A stretch of 64,000 nt of DNA from Bin80 sp965215475 (GTDB lineage: Bacteria > Bacteroidota > Rhodothermia > Rhodothermales > Bin80): NCBI GenBank assembly GCA_965215475.1, contig OZ244061.1:2356001-2420000 (forward strand), read 5' to 3'. Made by a program: the position numbers and the translations under genes. Below, one piece after another: positions 9,797-19,343 of this stretch. Numbering within the stretch: position 1 is the first letter of the stretch; each line of letters starts with the position of its first letter. The notes below the pieces were generated by a model that had not been told where the DNA came from, made no database searches, and saw only the letters and a list, made by a program, of their open reading frames with translations.

Positions 9797-11132
9797 GGGT
9801 CTTCGCCCTTTATTGTGAATTAAGCCATAAATTTAGGACTTTCGAATTTTATGGTTCACCTGAATTTAAAGAATCACATGCAAAACACCTCCTCTGTTGA
9901 GAAAAGCCTAGGTCTCCAGGCACCCTGGGAGATTTTAGAAGACACCTACGATGATCAAGCCCAACGAAGGACGGTAACGTTGACCTGTACCGATCCGTCT
10001 TCGTTGACCTGTCCGAAGTGTGGCAAGGTAGGTCCCTTTTATGATCTTCGTACGGAGCGGCAATGGCGCCACCTGGATACGTGTAAATATCAAACGATTC
10101 TGGTTGCACGGATTCCCCGGATTCAATGTTCGGAGCATGGAGTGAAGACGGTCCGAGTTCCCTGGGCGGACGCAAGTTCCCGCTACACCCATGACTTTGA
10201 AGAGTACGTGATCGGATGGGCCAAGGAGGCAAGTCTTTTGGCGATTTCCCGCCAGTTGGGGATCGGCTGGAAGGGCATTGCCGGGATCCAACGGCGTGCG
10301 GTGGAGCGGGGGAAGGCTCGAAGAAAGGAGGAGGTAGTTGCCAACATTTGTGTGGATGAGGTCGCGTACCGAAGGGGGCACAAGTACCTGACGGTTGTAT
10401 CCAATGCAGATACGGTACTGTATGTGGGACTTGGACGGGAAAAGGGCACTCTGATGGGTTGGTATCAGCAAGTATCGCCGGCCCAGTTGCAGGGAATTCG
10501 GAGTGTAAGTATGGATATGTGGCCGGCGTATATTCATGCAACCCATGCCTGCCTTCCCCATGCTGACGAGAAGATCTGTTTTGACCGGTTCCATGTCTCC
10601 AAGCACCTGGGAGATGGGGTCGATAAGGTACGGCGACAGGAGCACAAAGAACTCCGAAAGAGTGGGAATGAGATGTTGACGGGAAGTAAATACATGTGGC
10701 TCAAAAGTCCTCCCAACATGTCCATGAAGCACCGCATTCCATGCGCTCCGCACCAGTACCCTACGAACGGCCCGAGCCTGGGCGATCAAGGAAACGGCTC
10801 GAAATCTATGGCATTATAAAACCCGGGGTTGGGCACGCAAGTACTGGATGAAATGGTTGAGCTGGGCCATGCGCTGCCGACTTGAACCGATGAAAAAAGC
10901 AGCTAAACTGATACAAAATCACTTATATGGAATCCTCAATGCGATCGTTCTGAAGGTGAGTAATGGCCCTGCCGAACGCATCAACAGCCGGATCAAAACC
11001 ATCAAGGTTCGTGCACGTGGATTCCGGAACAAAGACCGATTCATAGACGCAATTTACTTTCATTTGGGCGGACTAGATTTGAGCCCCAGAATCTGAAAAA
11101 AATGAATTTCTCACAGAAAAGGCTGAAGAGCC
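9797..11132 (+). mobile_element. ISL3-family insertion sequence with 8-bp target duplication
   Basis: The left end begins GGGTCTTCGCCCTTTATTG at 9797. The right end at 11132 reads, on the opposite strand, GGCTCTTCAGCCTTTTCTG, an imperfect inverted repeat of ISL3 type. Both ends are flanked by TAAAATAT (9789-9796 and 11133-11140), the 8-bp duplication typical of ISL3. The 1336-bp element contains a frameshifted transposase. Confidence 0.85.
9851..11096 (+). pseudogene. ISL3-family transposase, frameshifted
   Basis: The N-terminal segment (9851-10819) has the ISL3 zinc finger (LTCPKCGKVGPF), then ICVDEVAYRRGHKY (first catalytic Asp), SVSMDMWPAY (second Asp) and CFDRFHVSKHL. Near 10730 the frame shifts. 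The C-terminal part continues in other frames as ARAWAIKETARNLWHYKTRG and, from 10848, WMKWLSWAMRCRLEPM...SNGPAERINSRIKTIKVRARGF with the catalytic Glu. The protein is therefore split, probably non-functional. A diverged, more decayed relative lies at 37377-38160. Confidence 0.85.
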
Positions 11133-11436
11133 TAAAATATACCATCAGCACTCTCAAAGCGGTATATATATCTCTCTTCAAACGAGGGAGTTTTTGAGGG
11201 AGGATCATTAAATCGCCAATTACAAGCATAATTCGAGCACATAAGTAACGCTACCACTGCAAACTCGCGCGCTATCAAGGAAAGTCATCTGGTGAGAACG
11301 TTAAACTAATTGGCGAAAAAAATCTCATTTTCGGGCCAAATTGAGTCATTAAAAAAAAAATTCTGCATGCAAGCGCTTTCATTGAAACCAAGTTCAAAAC
11401 ATGCGTAAACAGGGGCATCACCAATCTTTGTATTCC

Positions 11437-11736
11437 ATGATTATCAAAAAAATTAGCCCTAAAGGGCGCTCTGTACGGGTCACGTTTGAGCTTCCACTAG
11501 AAGAGGCGCAGCATAGCGCTAGTGTGGTGGGTAATTTCAATGACTGGGACGCAACAGAGCATCCCATGAGCCGCAACGATCGTAAAGGTGTCTGGATAAA
11601 GGCGCTGTCGTTCAAGCCGGGTTCCAAGATTGAATTCCGTTACCTGATTGACGGGCATAGATGGCATAATGAGCCTCACGCAGACACGTATGAACGGAAT
11701 CCCCACTTCTCGGACAATTGCGTTCTCACGCTTTAG
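11437..11736 (+). CDS. Small isoamylase-early-set / CBM48 domain protein
   Basis: 99 aa from ATG 11437 (MIIKKISPKGRSVRVTFELP); an upstream ATG at 11401 is possible. The whole protein is one AMPK-type glycogen-binding/early-set beta-sandwich: VVGNFNDWDATEHPM, then WIKALSFKPGSKIEFRYLIDG and the aromatic HRWHNEPHADTYERN. Such stand-alone domains are common and of unknown role, possibly glycan binding. It converges on spmB, overlapping by 4 bp. Confidence 0.85.
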   Translation: MIIKKISPKGRSVRVTFELPLEEAQHSASVVGNFNDWDATEHPMSRNDRKGVWIKALSFKPGSKIEFRYLIDGHRWHNEPHADTYERNPHFSDNCVLTL

Positions 11737-12275
11737 CCGAAGAGGAACAAGACGACATAGACGGCAGCGATCATTGCAAATATATCGGCAATGAGCCCTG
11801 CTGGAACCGCGTGACGGGTCTTGCGGATATTCACAGCCCCAAAGTAAACCGCAATCACATAAAATGTGGTTTCTGTGGAGCCAAACATGGTGGCAACCAT
11901 TTTGACGTAGATAGAATCTTCGCCAAACTGGTTGATCATGTCCAAAACGATTCCAACGGATCCCGATCCGGTTAACGGACGAACGATCCCCATGGGGATC
12001 ACCTCCGCAGGGATACGGAGGAGCCCAACAACCGGTTGAAGCAAATCTGTGAGGAAGTCCATGGCTCCGCTGGCACGAAACATCCCGATCGCAAATAAGA
12101 TGGCGATCAAATAAGGGATGATCATTACAGCGACATGAAATCCTTCTTTGGCACCGTCCACAAAGACCTCGTAGACACGAACCTTACGGATCATCCCATA
12201 GAGCGGGAACCCGACCAGGATCGCTGGAAGCACCAGTGCAGATGCGTAATCCAAGAAGATCTGTACGATATTCAT
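11733..12275 (-). CDS. spmB: Spore maturation protein B-like membrane protein
   Basis: 180-aa integral membrane protein with nucleoside-recognition (Gate) domain features: VYEVFVDGAKEGFHVAVMII, then PLTGSGSVGIVLDMI and MVATMFGSTETTFYVIAVYFG. SpmA/SpmB homologues are widespread in non-sporulating bacteria, with unknown transport or scaffold function. The ATG overlaps the end of spmA by 4 bp, so the two are translationally coupled. Confidence 0.85.
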   Translation of the reverse strand: MNIVQIFLDYASALVLPAILVGFPLYGMIRKVRVYEVFVDGAKEGFHVAVMIIPYLIAILFAIGMFRASGAMDFLTDLLQPVVGLLRIPAEVIPMGIVRPLTGSGSVGIVLDMINQFGEDSIYVKMVATMFGSTETTFYVIAVYFGAVNIRKTRHAVPAGLIADIFAMIAAVYVVLFLFG

Positions 12276-13216
12276 TGCGTCACCTCGCGGTAGCGTTTGA
12301 GTCTTCCTAGAAGCTTCACAGCCGTAATCCCTACAATCAACGAAAGTGTGGTCGTAATCAGGATCGAGAAAAACAGTTGGTTGATTTGTAGACCCATAAT
12401 GGCAACCAAGGTAACCGGTGGAAGGATCTGAACACTAGCAGTATTCATCGTAAGAAGCATCACCATTGGATCAGTTGCTGTGTCTTCGGTTTCATTGAGC
12501 GTTTGAAGCTCTTGCATGGCTTTGATGCCAAGGGGGGTAGCGGCATTGCCCATTCCCAGCATATTTGCAGAAAGATTAAGGACGATCATTCCTAAAGCTG
12601 GGTGATCTTTAGGAACTTTTGGAAAGAGCGGTCGGATGAGGGGTTGCGTGAAGCGGACCAGAGCATGGAGCATGCCGGATGCTTCTGCGATCTTGAGAAG
12701 TCCCATCCACAGTCCAAGTCCTCCAATCAGCCCAAGAGCTAGGGTCACAGCTGTCCTGGCAAAATCTAACGCAGCCGAGGCAATCGCATTCATTTTGACC
12801 CAACGTACGGGACTAAATGTGATCGTGGTCTGCCATTCGGTGCGGATGGGATTCCCCTGCAAAGCCCCGCGACAATCATCTTGGCCTGTCTCTTGGCAGA
12901 TGGTTTGTAGAGGTTCTACGAGGGAGGCATTCTCGGCAAATCGGAGTTCCCGTCCGGCAGACGTCTGCAACAGAACCCCAGACCAGGTATTACCAGTGAT
13001 TGAGCTGTCTCCATAGTGGGTTGCAAGATCACTTCCCAGGATCTTAACGTTAACATGTTGTCGGCGGGCATCGGAATTATAGTCCTCGTCAAACATGATC
13101 GTGATTGGAAGAGGAGTCCCGTTACGGTAAGTATCCTGAGCAAAATCTGTGATATCGCTTGTCAGAGCAAATACTAGACTCAGGACAATCAAACCACCCC
13201 AGATATAATTCAACAT
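12272..13216 (-). CDS. spmA: Spore maturation protein A-like membrane protein
   Basis: Start at 13216 (MLNYIWGGLIVLSLVFALTS), giving 314 aa. An N-terminal membrane segment is followed by an extracytoplasmic insertion of about 120 residues, longer than in classical SpmA. The Gate-type membrane core follows: LALGLIGGLGLWMGLLKIAEASG, LNLSANMLGMGNAATPLGIKAM and MLLTMNTASVQILPPVTLVA. Overlaps the cytochrome-like gene upstream and spmB downstream. Confidence 0.85.
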   Translation of the reverse strand: MLNYIWGGLIVLSLVFALTSDITDFAQDTYRNGTPLPITIMFDEDYNSDARRQHVNVKILGSDLATHYGDSSITGNTWSGVLLQTSAGRELRFAENASLVEPLQTICQETGQDDCRGALQGNPIRTEWQTTITFSPVRWVKMNAIASAALDFARTAVTLALGLIGGLGLWMGLLKIAEASGMLHALVRFTQPLIRPLFPKVPKDHPALGMIVLNLSANMLGMGNAATPLGIKAMQELQTLNETEDTATDPMVMLLTMNTASVQILPPVTLVAIMGLQINQLFFSILITTTLSLIVGITAVKLLGRLKRYREVTQ

Positions 13217-13653
13217 AGACTCATGGTTTGAGAGAGGAAGGGTGCATTTCCTGGTTCGGAGGGATGAGTAAAACTGATTCCATATTGCGTAGGCGAAGTG
13301 TTGTAGTTGGTGCAATCAGGTTTTCGCGTACAATGAAGCGATGCCGTTACATTCAGGGAGTCTTCATCTGAGAGCGTTTCTGCTACATGATAAGGCATCT
13401 TTAGTTGATGGTAGACATAGAGCCCTTCCGCATTAAGACGCGAGGCAAGAACTGCAGCGGTAAGCCGAGGGCCCGTTCCAGGCTCTTCATCACAGCTTTG
13501 GCAGTAGGTGGAATAGACAGGGCCTGGATTTTGCTGTACTGCGGGATCTGGATCCTTGAAGAAGGTCTTAGGCGTATTTTTTCTAAGTTTGTAGCCTCCG
13601 ATCAGGCGGATCAATCCCACAGTTTTCAGGAAATTTCGACGGGTACTAGACAT
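13210..13653 (-). CDS. Tat-leader protein resembling a degraded cytochrome c
   Basis: 147 aa from ATG 13653 (MSSTRRNFLKTVGLIRLIGG). The STRRNFLK motif is Tat-leader-like. YSTYCQSCDEEPGTGPRL resembles the CxxCH heme site of small c-type cytochromes with the His replaced by Asp. LKMPYHVAETLSDEDSLNVTASL resembles the Met-ligand/terminal helix region. The C-terminal 40 residues do not fit the family and may follow a frameshift. It sits between uvrC and spmA with overlaps at both ends, so it is likely a decaying operon gene or a cytochrome-like protein that no longer binds heme covalently. Confidence 0.5.
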   Translation of the reverse strand: MSSTRRNFLKTVGLIRLIGGYKLRKNTPKTFFKDPDPAVQQNPGPVYSTYCQSCDEEPGTGPRLTAAVLASRLNAEGLYVYHQLKMPYHVAETLSDEDSLNVTASLHCTRKPDCTNYNTSPTQYGISFTHPSEPGNAPFLSQTMSLC

Positions 13654-15511
13654 CTGCCTGACTTGAAAAATACGTATCAATCTGTTTTGCCATATGTGGG
13701 CCCACAATATTCCTGAGGGCTTTTTGATCCGCATCTTTGATTTTCCGGACCGATCCAAATGCTCGAAGGAGCTTTTGAACCGTTTTGGGACCGATTCCGG
13801 GGATATTTAACAGCTCTGAATGCAATAGCCGGGTCTTGCGTTGTTTTCGCTGACTCGTGACAGCAAATCGGTGGGCCTCATCCCGGACACGTTGGATCAG
13901 TTGTAGGGATGCACTTTGTTTGGCAATGTGATAGGGTTCTTTGTCTTCCGGAAAATATACTTCTTCTAGACGCTTGGAAAGTCCGATAACAGGGAAATTT
14001 CCATAGGTTTCGGTTTGTTTCAGAGCTTTGATAGCACTGGAGAGCTGTCCTTTTCCTCCATCAACGACAACCAGATCAGGCCAAGGACCATCTTCGCTCT
14101 GTATGCGTGTGAATCGGCGGCGGATTGCTTCTTCCATAGAGAGAAAATCATCTGGTTTTCCATCCGGGACACCACGGATTTTATAGCTCCGGTAGTCGCT
14201 CTTTCTAGGTCGTCCATTATGAAATACAATACAGGATGCAACCGTGCCGGTTCCGCCGAGATGGGATACATCAAAGCATTCAATTCTTCTGGGTAGCTTA
14301 TTTAATCTCAGATCCGCCTGAAGGGCTTTAATGGCAAAGGGGATACGATCTTCACCTCGCTTGAGTAATTCCAGTTTGAATTCTCCGAGCAAGAGATCTG
14401 CATTCGCCTGTACCATGCGCATCAACTCTGCTTTTTGCCCCCGCTGAGGAGTAACCAGAAGGACTTTTTTACCACGCTGTAAGGTTAGAAATTCCTGGAG
14501 TGTTTCCGGTTCGTCAATGGGGGTATTCAGAAATACCTCTTCAGGAAAAAAAGCCGTTTGCGTATAATAGTTTTCGAGGTAGCGCTGCATCAGCACAGAA
14601 TCGTCATGTCCCTCGATTTGGCGCATAATCTTGTGTTCTCTTCCAACAATTTTTCCCTCACGAACCTTAAAGCAGATCCCCACAGCAGCGTTCTCATCTC
14701 TCGCCGTTGCTAAGGCAAATAAATCTCGATCTACGATCGTGGCGGTCACCACTTTTTGTCGTTGAGAATAGGTTTCGATCGCATCAATTTGATTGCGTAG
14801 GTGTGCGGCTTCTTCATACTGCTGCTGCTGACTCGCAACGTCCATTGCTTGCATAAGCGTACGTTTGAGCGCCCCAGTATGGCCTTTCAGGAGCATTTCA
14901 ATCTGTGCCACCGTAGCGTCATAGGATTCAGCAGTTTGATACCCCACACAGGGGGCCGCGCACTTCTTGATATGAAATTCTAGACAAGTCCGGTATTTGC
15001 CACTTTGAATCGGTTCGGGGGAAAGATCTAATGAGCAGGTACGGAGCTTGAAAATAGATCGAATGACTCCCAAGGCTCGCTTCATGCTTCCTACATCGGT
15101 ATAGGGGCCAAAATATTTGGAGCCATCTTTGATGATTCGCCGGGTTGTAAATATCCGGGGAAAGAGCTCATTTTTGATACAGATATAGGGGTAGGTCTTG
15201 TCGTCCTTCAAGTTGATATTGTAGCGTGGTTTCCGTTCTTTGATGAGGTTGTTTTCAAGGATGAGGGCTTCTGCTTCATTGTCGGTGACAATTACCTGGA
15301 CATCTACGGCCTTAGCGACAAGGAGCTTTATGCGCCCCTGTACATGTGCATCCTTACGGAAGTAGGATCGGACGCGGCTACGAAGGTTAATGGCTTTACC
15401 GATATAAAGTGGATTTTGGTTCTGATCTAGAAATTGATACACACCACATTTCGTTGGGAGCTCAGACACTTTCGTCTGGAGTGTTTCTTTATGTATGTCG
15501 GGTTCACCCAT
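13646..15511 (-). CDS. uvrC: Excinuclease ABC subunit C
   Basis: Nucleotide-excision-repair nuclease that incises on both sides of a lesion with UvrAB. ATG at 15511 (MGEPDIHKETLQTK), 621 aa, normal length. GIY-YIG domain CGVYQFLDQNQNPLYIGKA near residues 22-40; UVR motif YEEAAHLRNQIDAIE near 210; RNase-H-like 5' nuclease with CFDVSHLGGTGTVAS and LVVVDGGKGQLSSAI; tandem HhH LLNIPGIGPKTVQKLLRAFGS. It overlaps the end of the epimerase gene upstream by 8 bp. Confidence 0.97.
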   Translation of the reverse strand: MGEPDIHKETLQTKVSELPTKCGVYQFLDQNQNPLYIGKAINLRSRVRSYFRKDAHVQGRIKLLVAKAVDVQVIVTDNEAEALILENNLIKERKPRYNINLKDDKTYPYICIKNELFPRIFTTRRIIKDGSKYFGPYTDVGSMKRALGVIRSIFKLRTCSLDLSPEPIQSGKYRTCLEFHIKKCAAPCVGYQTAESYDATVAQIEMLLKGHTGALKRTLMQAMDVASQQQQYEEAAHLRNQIDAIETYSQRQKVVTATIVDRDLFALATARDENAAVGICFKVREGKIVGREHKIMRQIEGHDDSVLMQRYLENYYTQTAFFPEEVFLNTPIDEPETLQEFLTLQRGKKVLLVTPQRGQKAELMRMVQANADLLLGEFKLELLKRGEDRIPFAIKALQADLRLNKLPRRIECFDVSHLGGTGTVASCIVFHNGRPRKSDYRSYKIRGVPDGKPDDFLSMEEAIRRRFTRIQSEDGPWPDLVVVDGGKGQLSSAIKALKQTETYGNFPVIGLSKRLEEVYFPEDKEPYHIAKQSASLQLIQRVRDEAHRFAVTSQRKQRKTRLLHSELLNIPGIGPKTVQKLLRAFGSVRKIKDADQKALRNIVGPHMAKQIDTYFSSQADV

Positions 15512-16250
15512 TCTCGACGGATTCCCAAAAGTCAAGTAAAACCGCTGGGAGTAGCGTATGTTGTAGACTCGCAGGCAAAAGAACAATCTCTGCGTTGGGC
15601 CACTGGGACTGGAGAGTTTGGGCGTGGATTACTTCGGAGCTGACGTCACTGATGAGTACCGGTATTGGCGGGAGGACAGGGACGTTTGAGGAGTATTTGG
15701 AGGAGGTATTATGGAGTACAAAACTTTGGCATTGCCCAGGCAGAGGGCCACTACTCACGATATGTCTGGAAGTGGTATCCGAGGGGAGGCAATGACCAGT
15801 GAGTCGCAGATGATGCTCTAGTTCATGACACGAATTAAATTCCACGGCATATTGTTTATTGGGCTGGCAAAATTCCACGAGGATTCCACAGGTTTCTCGT
15901 GGATGTAAAAAGAAAATTCGCTTTCCGTTCGCTCCAGGGATGGGGGTATCCGTCAGAGGTTGAAACCCCGATGCTCGCATGCGCTCGAGTTGCTCTTGTA
16001 CATTGGCGACTCTGAAGGCAATATGATGAAGCCCCTCACCGCGTTTTGACAGGTAGCGAGCCACGGTGGATTTCGCCTTCAGAGGTTGGAGAATCTCCAG
16101 TTGGGTCCCACTCCCATAGAACCGGACTCGAACGCCTTGTTCGGCAATATCTTCGGGTAGAGAAGAGAAAGAATTTGCAAGTTTATGGAGGAGGCTCTCC
16201 ATTACCCTACCATCATGAACGGCGACACCGATGTGGTCTATGGGGAGCAT
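15504..16250 (-). CDS. Methylmalonyl-CoA epimerase-like VOC protein with C-terminal extension
   Basis: The N-terminal ~135 residues match the vicinal-oxygen-chelate epimerase: MLPIDHIGVAVHD (metal His), TQLEILQPLKAKSTVARYL, RGEGLHHIAFRV (second His) and FLHPRETCGILVEF (Glu). The protein then runs on for ~110 residues not typical of the ~135-aa family. That tail is of unknown fold and includes IPVLISDVSSEVIHAQTL and AEIVLLPASLQHTLLPAVLL. First gene of the uvrC-spmAB operon; divergent from rsmB. Confidence 0.8.
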   Translation of the reverse strand: MLPIDHIGVAVHDGRVMESLLHKLANSFSSLPEDIAEQGVRVRFYGSGTQLEILQPLKAKSTVARYLSKRGEGLHHIAFRVANVQEQLERMRASGFQPLTDTPIPGANGKRIFFLHPRETCGILVEFCQPNKQYAVEFNSCHELEHHLRLTGHCLPSDTTSRHIVSSGPLPGQCQSFVLHNTSSKYSSNVPVLPPIPVLISDVSSEVIHAQTLQSQWPNAEIVLLPASLQHTLLPAVLLDFWESVENG

Positions 16251-16342
16251 GGGAAGTAGGTACGGGATCTCATTTTATACAAATTTAATCAGAAAGTGTC
16301 CAGTATGCGTGTCAGAATTCTTTATGCTGCGTATACGTACCA

Positions 16343-17656
16343 ATGAATCCAGTTCCCCCGTTGGTCACAAGATCTGTGAATGATCGCAGAGATGCGGTCC
16401 AGCACTTATTACGCATTACGCAGGACGGAGCATACCGTAGCCTGATTGATCGAGGTGCGAGGCCAAGAGTGGTTGCATTCGTATCAACCGTCACACGTTG
16501 GAGACGATATTTATTGTTTCTGCTGCACCATTTCCTCAATAATAGAGACAAAACGCTTCCCAAACAGCTTGAACCGCTTCTTTTGTTGGGAATTGCAGAG
16601 ATGGTTCTGTTGGATGAGCCGCCCCATGCAGTAGTGAACGAGACCGTCAATTTGGCACGCTCTATGCACTTGCCGACCGGGCTGACAAATGCGGTTCTCC
16701 GGTCTGTGGCACGCAATCATAAAACCCTTCCTGAACCCAGTACCGGGAATCGATTTCGCGATATAGCGATTCGCTGGTCTCATCCTACGTGGCTGACTCG
16801 TAGGTATGTCAAGCGTTATGGTGGAGAGGAAGCGATCCGTCTGTTGCAGCGAAATAACGAAACACCGATCTATGGCATTCGAGTGAATCAGGCGCACATG
16901 GGTGTGTCCCAGCTTTTGGAAGAACTCTACACGCAAGAAGTTCATGTATCTCGATCGAATTTCTTGGAGGATTATGTGCGAACTACTTCTTTAGGCCCCC
17001 TGATCCGTCAAGGCTATATGAGTCGTGGAGCATGTTCGGTACACGATGAGAGTGCAGGCCTTGTTGTGGCATTACTTGATCCGAAACCTGGGGAGGTAAT
17101 TCTGGATACATGTGCAGCACCGGGAGGCAAGACATTGGCGATTGCCTGCCGGATGCAGGGGAGCGGACAGGTACATGCCTGGGATAGGCATCAAAACCGG
17201 TTATCGAAAGTAGATGAAATGGCGCAAGTTCAGGGGATGAAAAATGTTCAAACAAAAGCCGTAGACCTTCTTCATTCTCAGGAGATGCATGCGGATCGTG
17301 TGCTTTTAGATGTGCCATGTACTGGAACCGGAGTCCTGAATAAGCGCGCGGATCTGCGTTGGCGGAGAACTGAAGAAGATCTGGTGGATCTTACGAAACT
17401 GCAATCACTCTTATTGGATAAAGCGGCTCAATGTGTACGACCAGGAGGAATTTTTGTGTACAGTACATGCTCGATTGAACCGGAAGAAAATCACCTGCAG
17501 ATAGACGCTTTTTTGGGACGCAATTCCAGTTTTATTTTGGAGAGTGCGGAGAATTTTCTTCCGGCTGAGGTGGTGACTCCAACCGGTTATATGACTACCT
17601 TACCTCACCGACATGGAACAGATGGAGCGTTTGCTGCTCGGCTGCGAAAACTCTAG
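16343..17656 (+). CDS. rsmB: 16S rRNA (cytosine-967-C5)-methyltransferase
   Basis: 437 aa, normal length. The N-terminal NusB-like RNA-binding helical domain (to about residue 140) includes LLLLGIAEMVLLDEPPHAVVNE. The AdoMet domain has ILDTCAAPGGKTLAIA (motif I), VLLDVPCTGTGVLNKRADLRW (motif IV with one Cys) and VYSTCSIEPEEN (motif VI, catalytic Cys). Starts 92 bp from the divergent epimerase gene. Confidence 0.95.
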   Translation: MNPVPPLVTRSVNDRRDAVQHLLRITQDGAYRSLIDRGARPRVVAFVSTVTRWRRYLLFLLHHFLNNRDKTLPKQLEPLLLLGIAEMVLLDEPPHAVVNETVNLARSMHLPTGLTNAVLRSVARNHKTLPEPSTGNRFRDIAIRWSHPTWLTRRYVKRYGGEEAIRLLQRNNETPIYGIRVNQAHMGVSQLLEELYTQEVHVSRSNFLEDYVRTTSLGPLIRQGYMSRGACSVHDESAGLVVALLDPKPGEVILDTCAAPGGKTLAIACRMQGSGQVHAWDRHQNRLSKVDEMAQVQGMKNVQTKAVDLLHSQEMHADRVLLDVPCTGTGVLNKRADLRWRRTEEDLVDLTKLQSLLLDKAAQCVRPGGIFVYSTCSIEPEENHLQIDAFLGRNSSFILESAENFLPAEVVTPTGYMTTLPHRHGTDGAFAARLRKL

Positions 17657-17822
17657 TGAATTTGTTTGTGAGCTGCAGATGATTCCCAAACTGTATACGA
17701 CAGGCAACGTACAGGGTATCATCTCCGAGATATGGATTGCAGAAGTGTCGTGATCGTAGTCCAACTGTATAGATGTCAGTATAAGGGTTTTGTGTGTATT
17801 ACATTCAGGATTACGAAGCCGA

Positions 17823-18953
17823 ATGATCTTGCGTCATCTTATCTTTTTCGTGTTGGCTGCCTTGATTTGGTGTATTCCTGCGTCCGCGCAACGGATTGCC
17901 AAATATGGGGCTGACTTTCTGGCCGGGGGTGTAGATGCTAGAGCTTTGGCAATGGGAGGTGCGAATGTTGCGCAAACCCGGAATGTAAACAGTGTTTACT
18001 GGAACCCATCAGGTTTGGCACATACGGAATATCCAGAAGTAGCGTATATGCATGCGGAGCGTTTTGCCGGGATCGTTTCTTTTGACTTTGCAGCGATGGC
18101 TTATCCGGTCAGCCATAACTCCACTGTGGGGCTGAGTTTTTTCCGGAGTGGCGTGAATGATATCAAAAATACCCTCAATGCCTGGGATGCTGAACGCAAT
18201 CAGCCCAAGGCGAATCCGGAGTCATACATTACCAGCTTTTCTGCTGCGGATATAGCATTTTTAGTGAGTTACTCGCGAAGACTCAATCAGCGATTTACAG
18301 TTGGTGCATCCGGCAAGATCATTCGACGTACGATCGGTGATTTTGCGGACGCATGGGGATACAGTTTTGATGCCGGTGCTCAGTGGCATGGAGACCGGTT
18401 CATGGTTGGAGTACAGTTGCAGGATCTTTCAACCATGCTGCAGAGCTGGAGTGTAAATGCAGCAGCGTTTTCAATTGAAGAAACGAATCCAGATACAGGA
18501 TTACCGTACACGTTTACGGAAGTCTTTGATCAAGAATTACCGACCGGAGATACATTTTTGGTATTACCGGTGGTTCGACTGGGTTCAGCTTTAATCCTGC
18601 CAGTCAGTTCTCAGAATACTCTAACGTTTGGTCTGGATCTGGACATTGCATTTGATGGGCAACAGGCGGATACATTCAATCTAGGGGATCTATCCTTTCA
18701 TCCGAGGTTGGGCGGAGAATTCTCATTCAAGAATCTTGTTGCACTACGGGCCGGGGTCAACCGTATAGCCCAGACGGAGGGGGATGGTATGGATATCGTT
18801 CCCTCTGTAGGAGCAGGAGTACGTCTGGGTTCATTATCGGTGGACTATGGGTTTGGCGATTTTGGGGGCCTTGTAAGTGATTTGGGGTATTCACACAGAA
18901 TTTCGGTGCACTTTACTTGGAAGAGAGAGTCGTTTCGCCGGCCGTCGGAATAG
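17823..18953 (+). CDS. PorV/PorQ-family outer-membrane beta-barrel protein
   Basis: Start chosen at 17823 (MILRHLIFFVLAALIW) so the signal peptide ends at SAQ. 376 aa. The mature N-terminus AKYGADFLAGGVDARALAMGG and NVNSVYWNPSGLA are hallmarks of the PorV family (FadL-like barrel). The C-terminus has alternating beta strands ending YSHRISVHFTWK. PorV itself is a type IX secretion partner, but no T9SS gene is in the window, so a T9SS role is not claimed. Confidence 0.85.
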   Translation: MILRHLIFFVLAALIWCIPASAQRIAKYGADFLAGGVDARALAMGGANVAQTRNVNSVYWNPSGLAHTEYPEVAYMHAERFAGIVSFDFAAMAYPVSHNSTVGLSFFRSGVNDIKNTLNAWDAERNQPKANPESYITSFSAADIAFLVSYSRRLNQRFTVGASGKIIRRTIGDFADAWGYSFDAGAQWHGDRFMVGVQLQDLSTMLQSWSVNAAAFSIEETNPDTGLPYTFTEVFDQELPTGDTFLVLPVVRLGSALILPVSSQNTLTFGLDLDIAFDGQQADTFNLGDLSFHPRLGGEFSFKNLVALRAGVNRIAQTEGDGMDIVPSVGAGVRLGSLSVDYGFGDFGGLVSDLGYSHRISVHFTWKRESFRRPSE

Positions 18954-19320
18954 GTATAGCTTATGAAATTTGTAAGCAAAGGAGTCCATCCTCATTCAGA
19001 ACAAAGATCTTGGGGGCAAAAGATTTTGAGATCCGCTCAGATCCGCTTCGGAGTACAGCAATCATCGGGGATTCTGGATGGCGACCGATTGATCTATATT
19101 TCTATCATGTTTCGTGATGAAGTGGAAGAAGTCATCAGTGGGTAAAATCGCCGACCCACCCAGATTGGCTCCATCCAGGAAGGCCCTGTCCAGGAGCCTG
19201 TTTACGTGAGAATCTGTGCTCACAATGTAATTGATTGAGTAGGACTTTTATGGTCTTCACATAAAATTCACTTGGATAAAGCAAAAAAATAGGATCTTGC
19301 ATGATTTTTATTCGTATACT
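18954..19320. other. Gene-poor stretch upstream of the heme receptor
   Basis: 367 bp with only a 60-codon frame (18963-19145, MKFVSKGVHPHSEQ) that matches nothing I recognise and has no Shine-Dalgarno sequence. The 3' part is AT-rich and leads to the palindromic operator at 19321, so it probably contains the receptor promoter. Confidence 0.35.
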
Positions 19321-19341
19321 TATTTAGACTGAATCTAAATA
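19321..19341 (+). promoter_or_regulatory. Palindromic operator candidate before the TonB receptor
   Basis: TATTTAGA-CTGAA-TCTAAATA: perfect 8-bp half-sites with a 5-bp spacer, two bases before the annotated ATG. TTTAGA..TCTAAA is the kind of symmetry bound by metal-responsive repressors (Fur or DtxR type). The downstream genes look like heme uptake, which fits iron repression. The regulator identity is inference. If the real start is the ATG at 19374, the site lies in the 5' leader. Confidence 0.5.
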
Positions 19342-19343
19342 AA

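Noticed and set aside
9849..10789. Frames of 230 and 284 codons antisense to the ISL3 transposase
   Set aside because: Composition is Pro/His/Arg-rich, typical of antisense shadows.
18963..19145. 60-codon frame after the PorV-like gene
   Set aside because: No signal, motif or ribosome binding site; kept only as a note in the gap entry.
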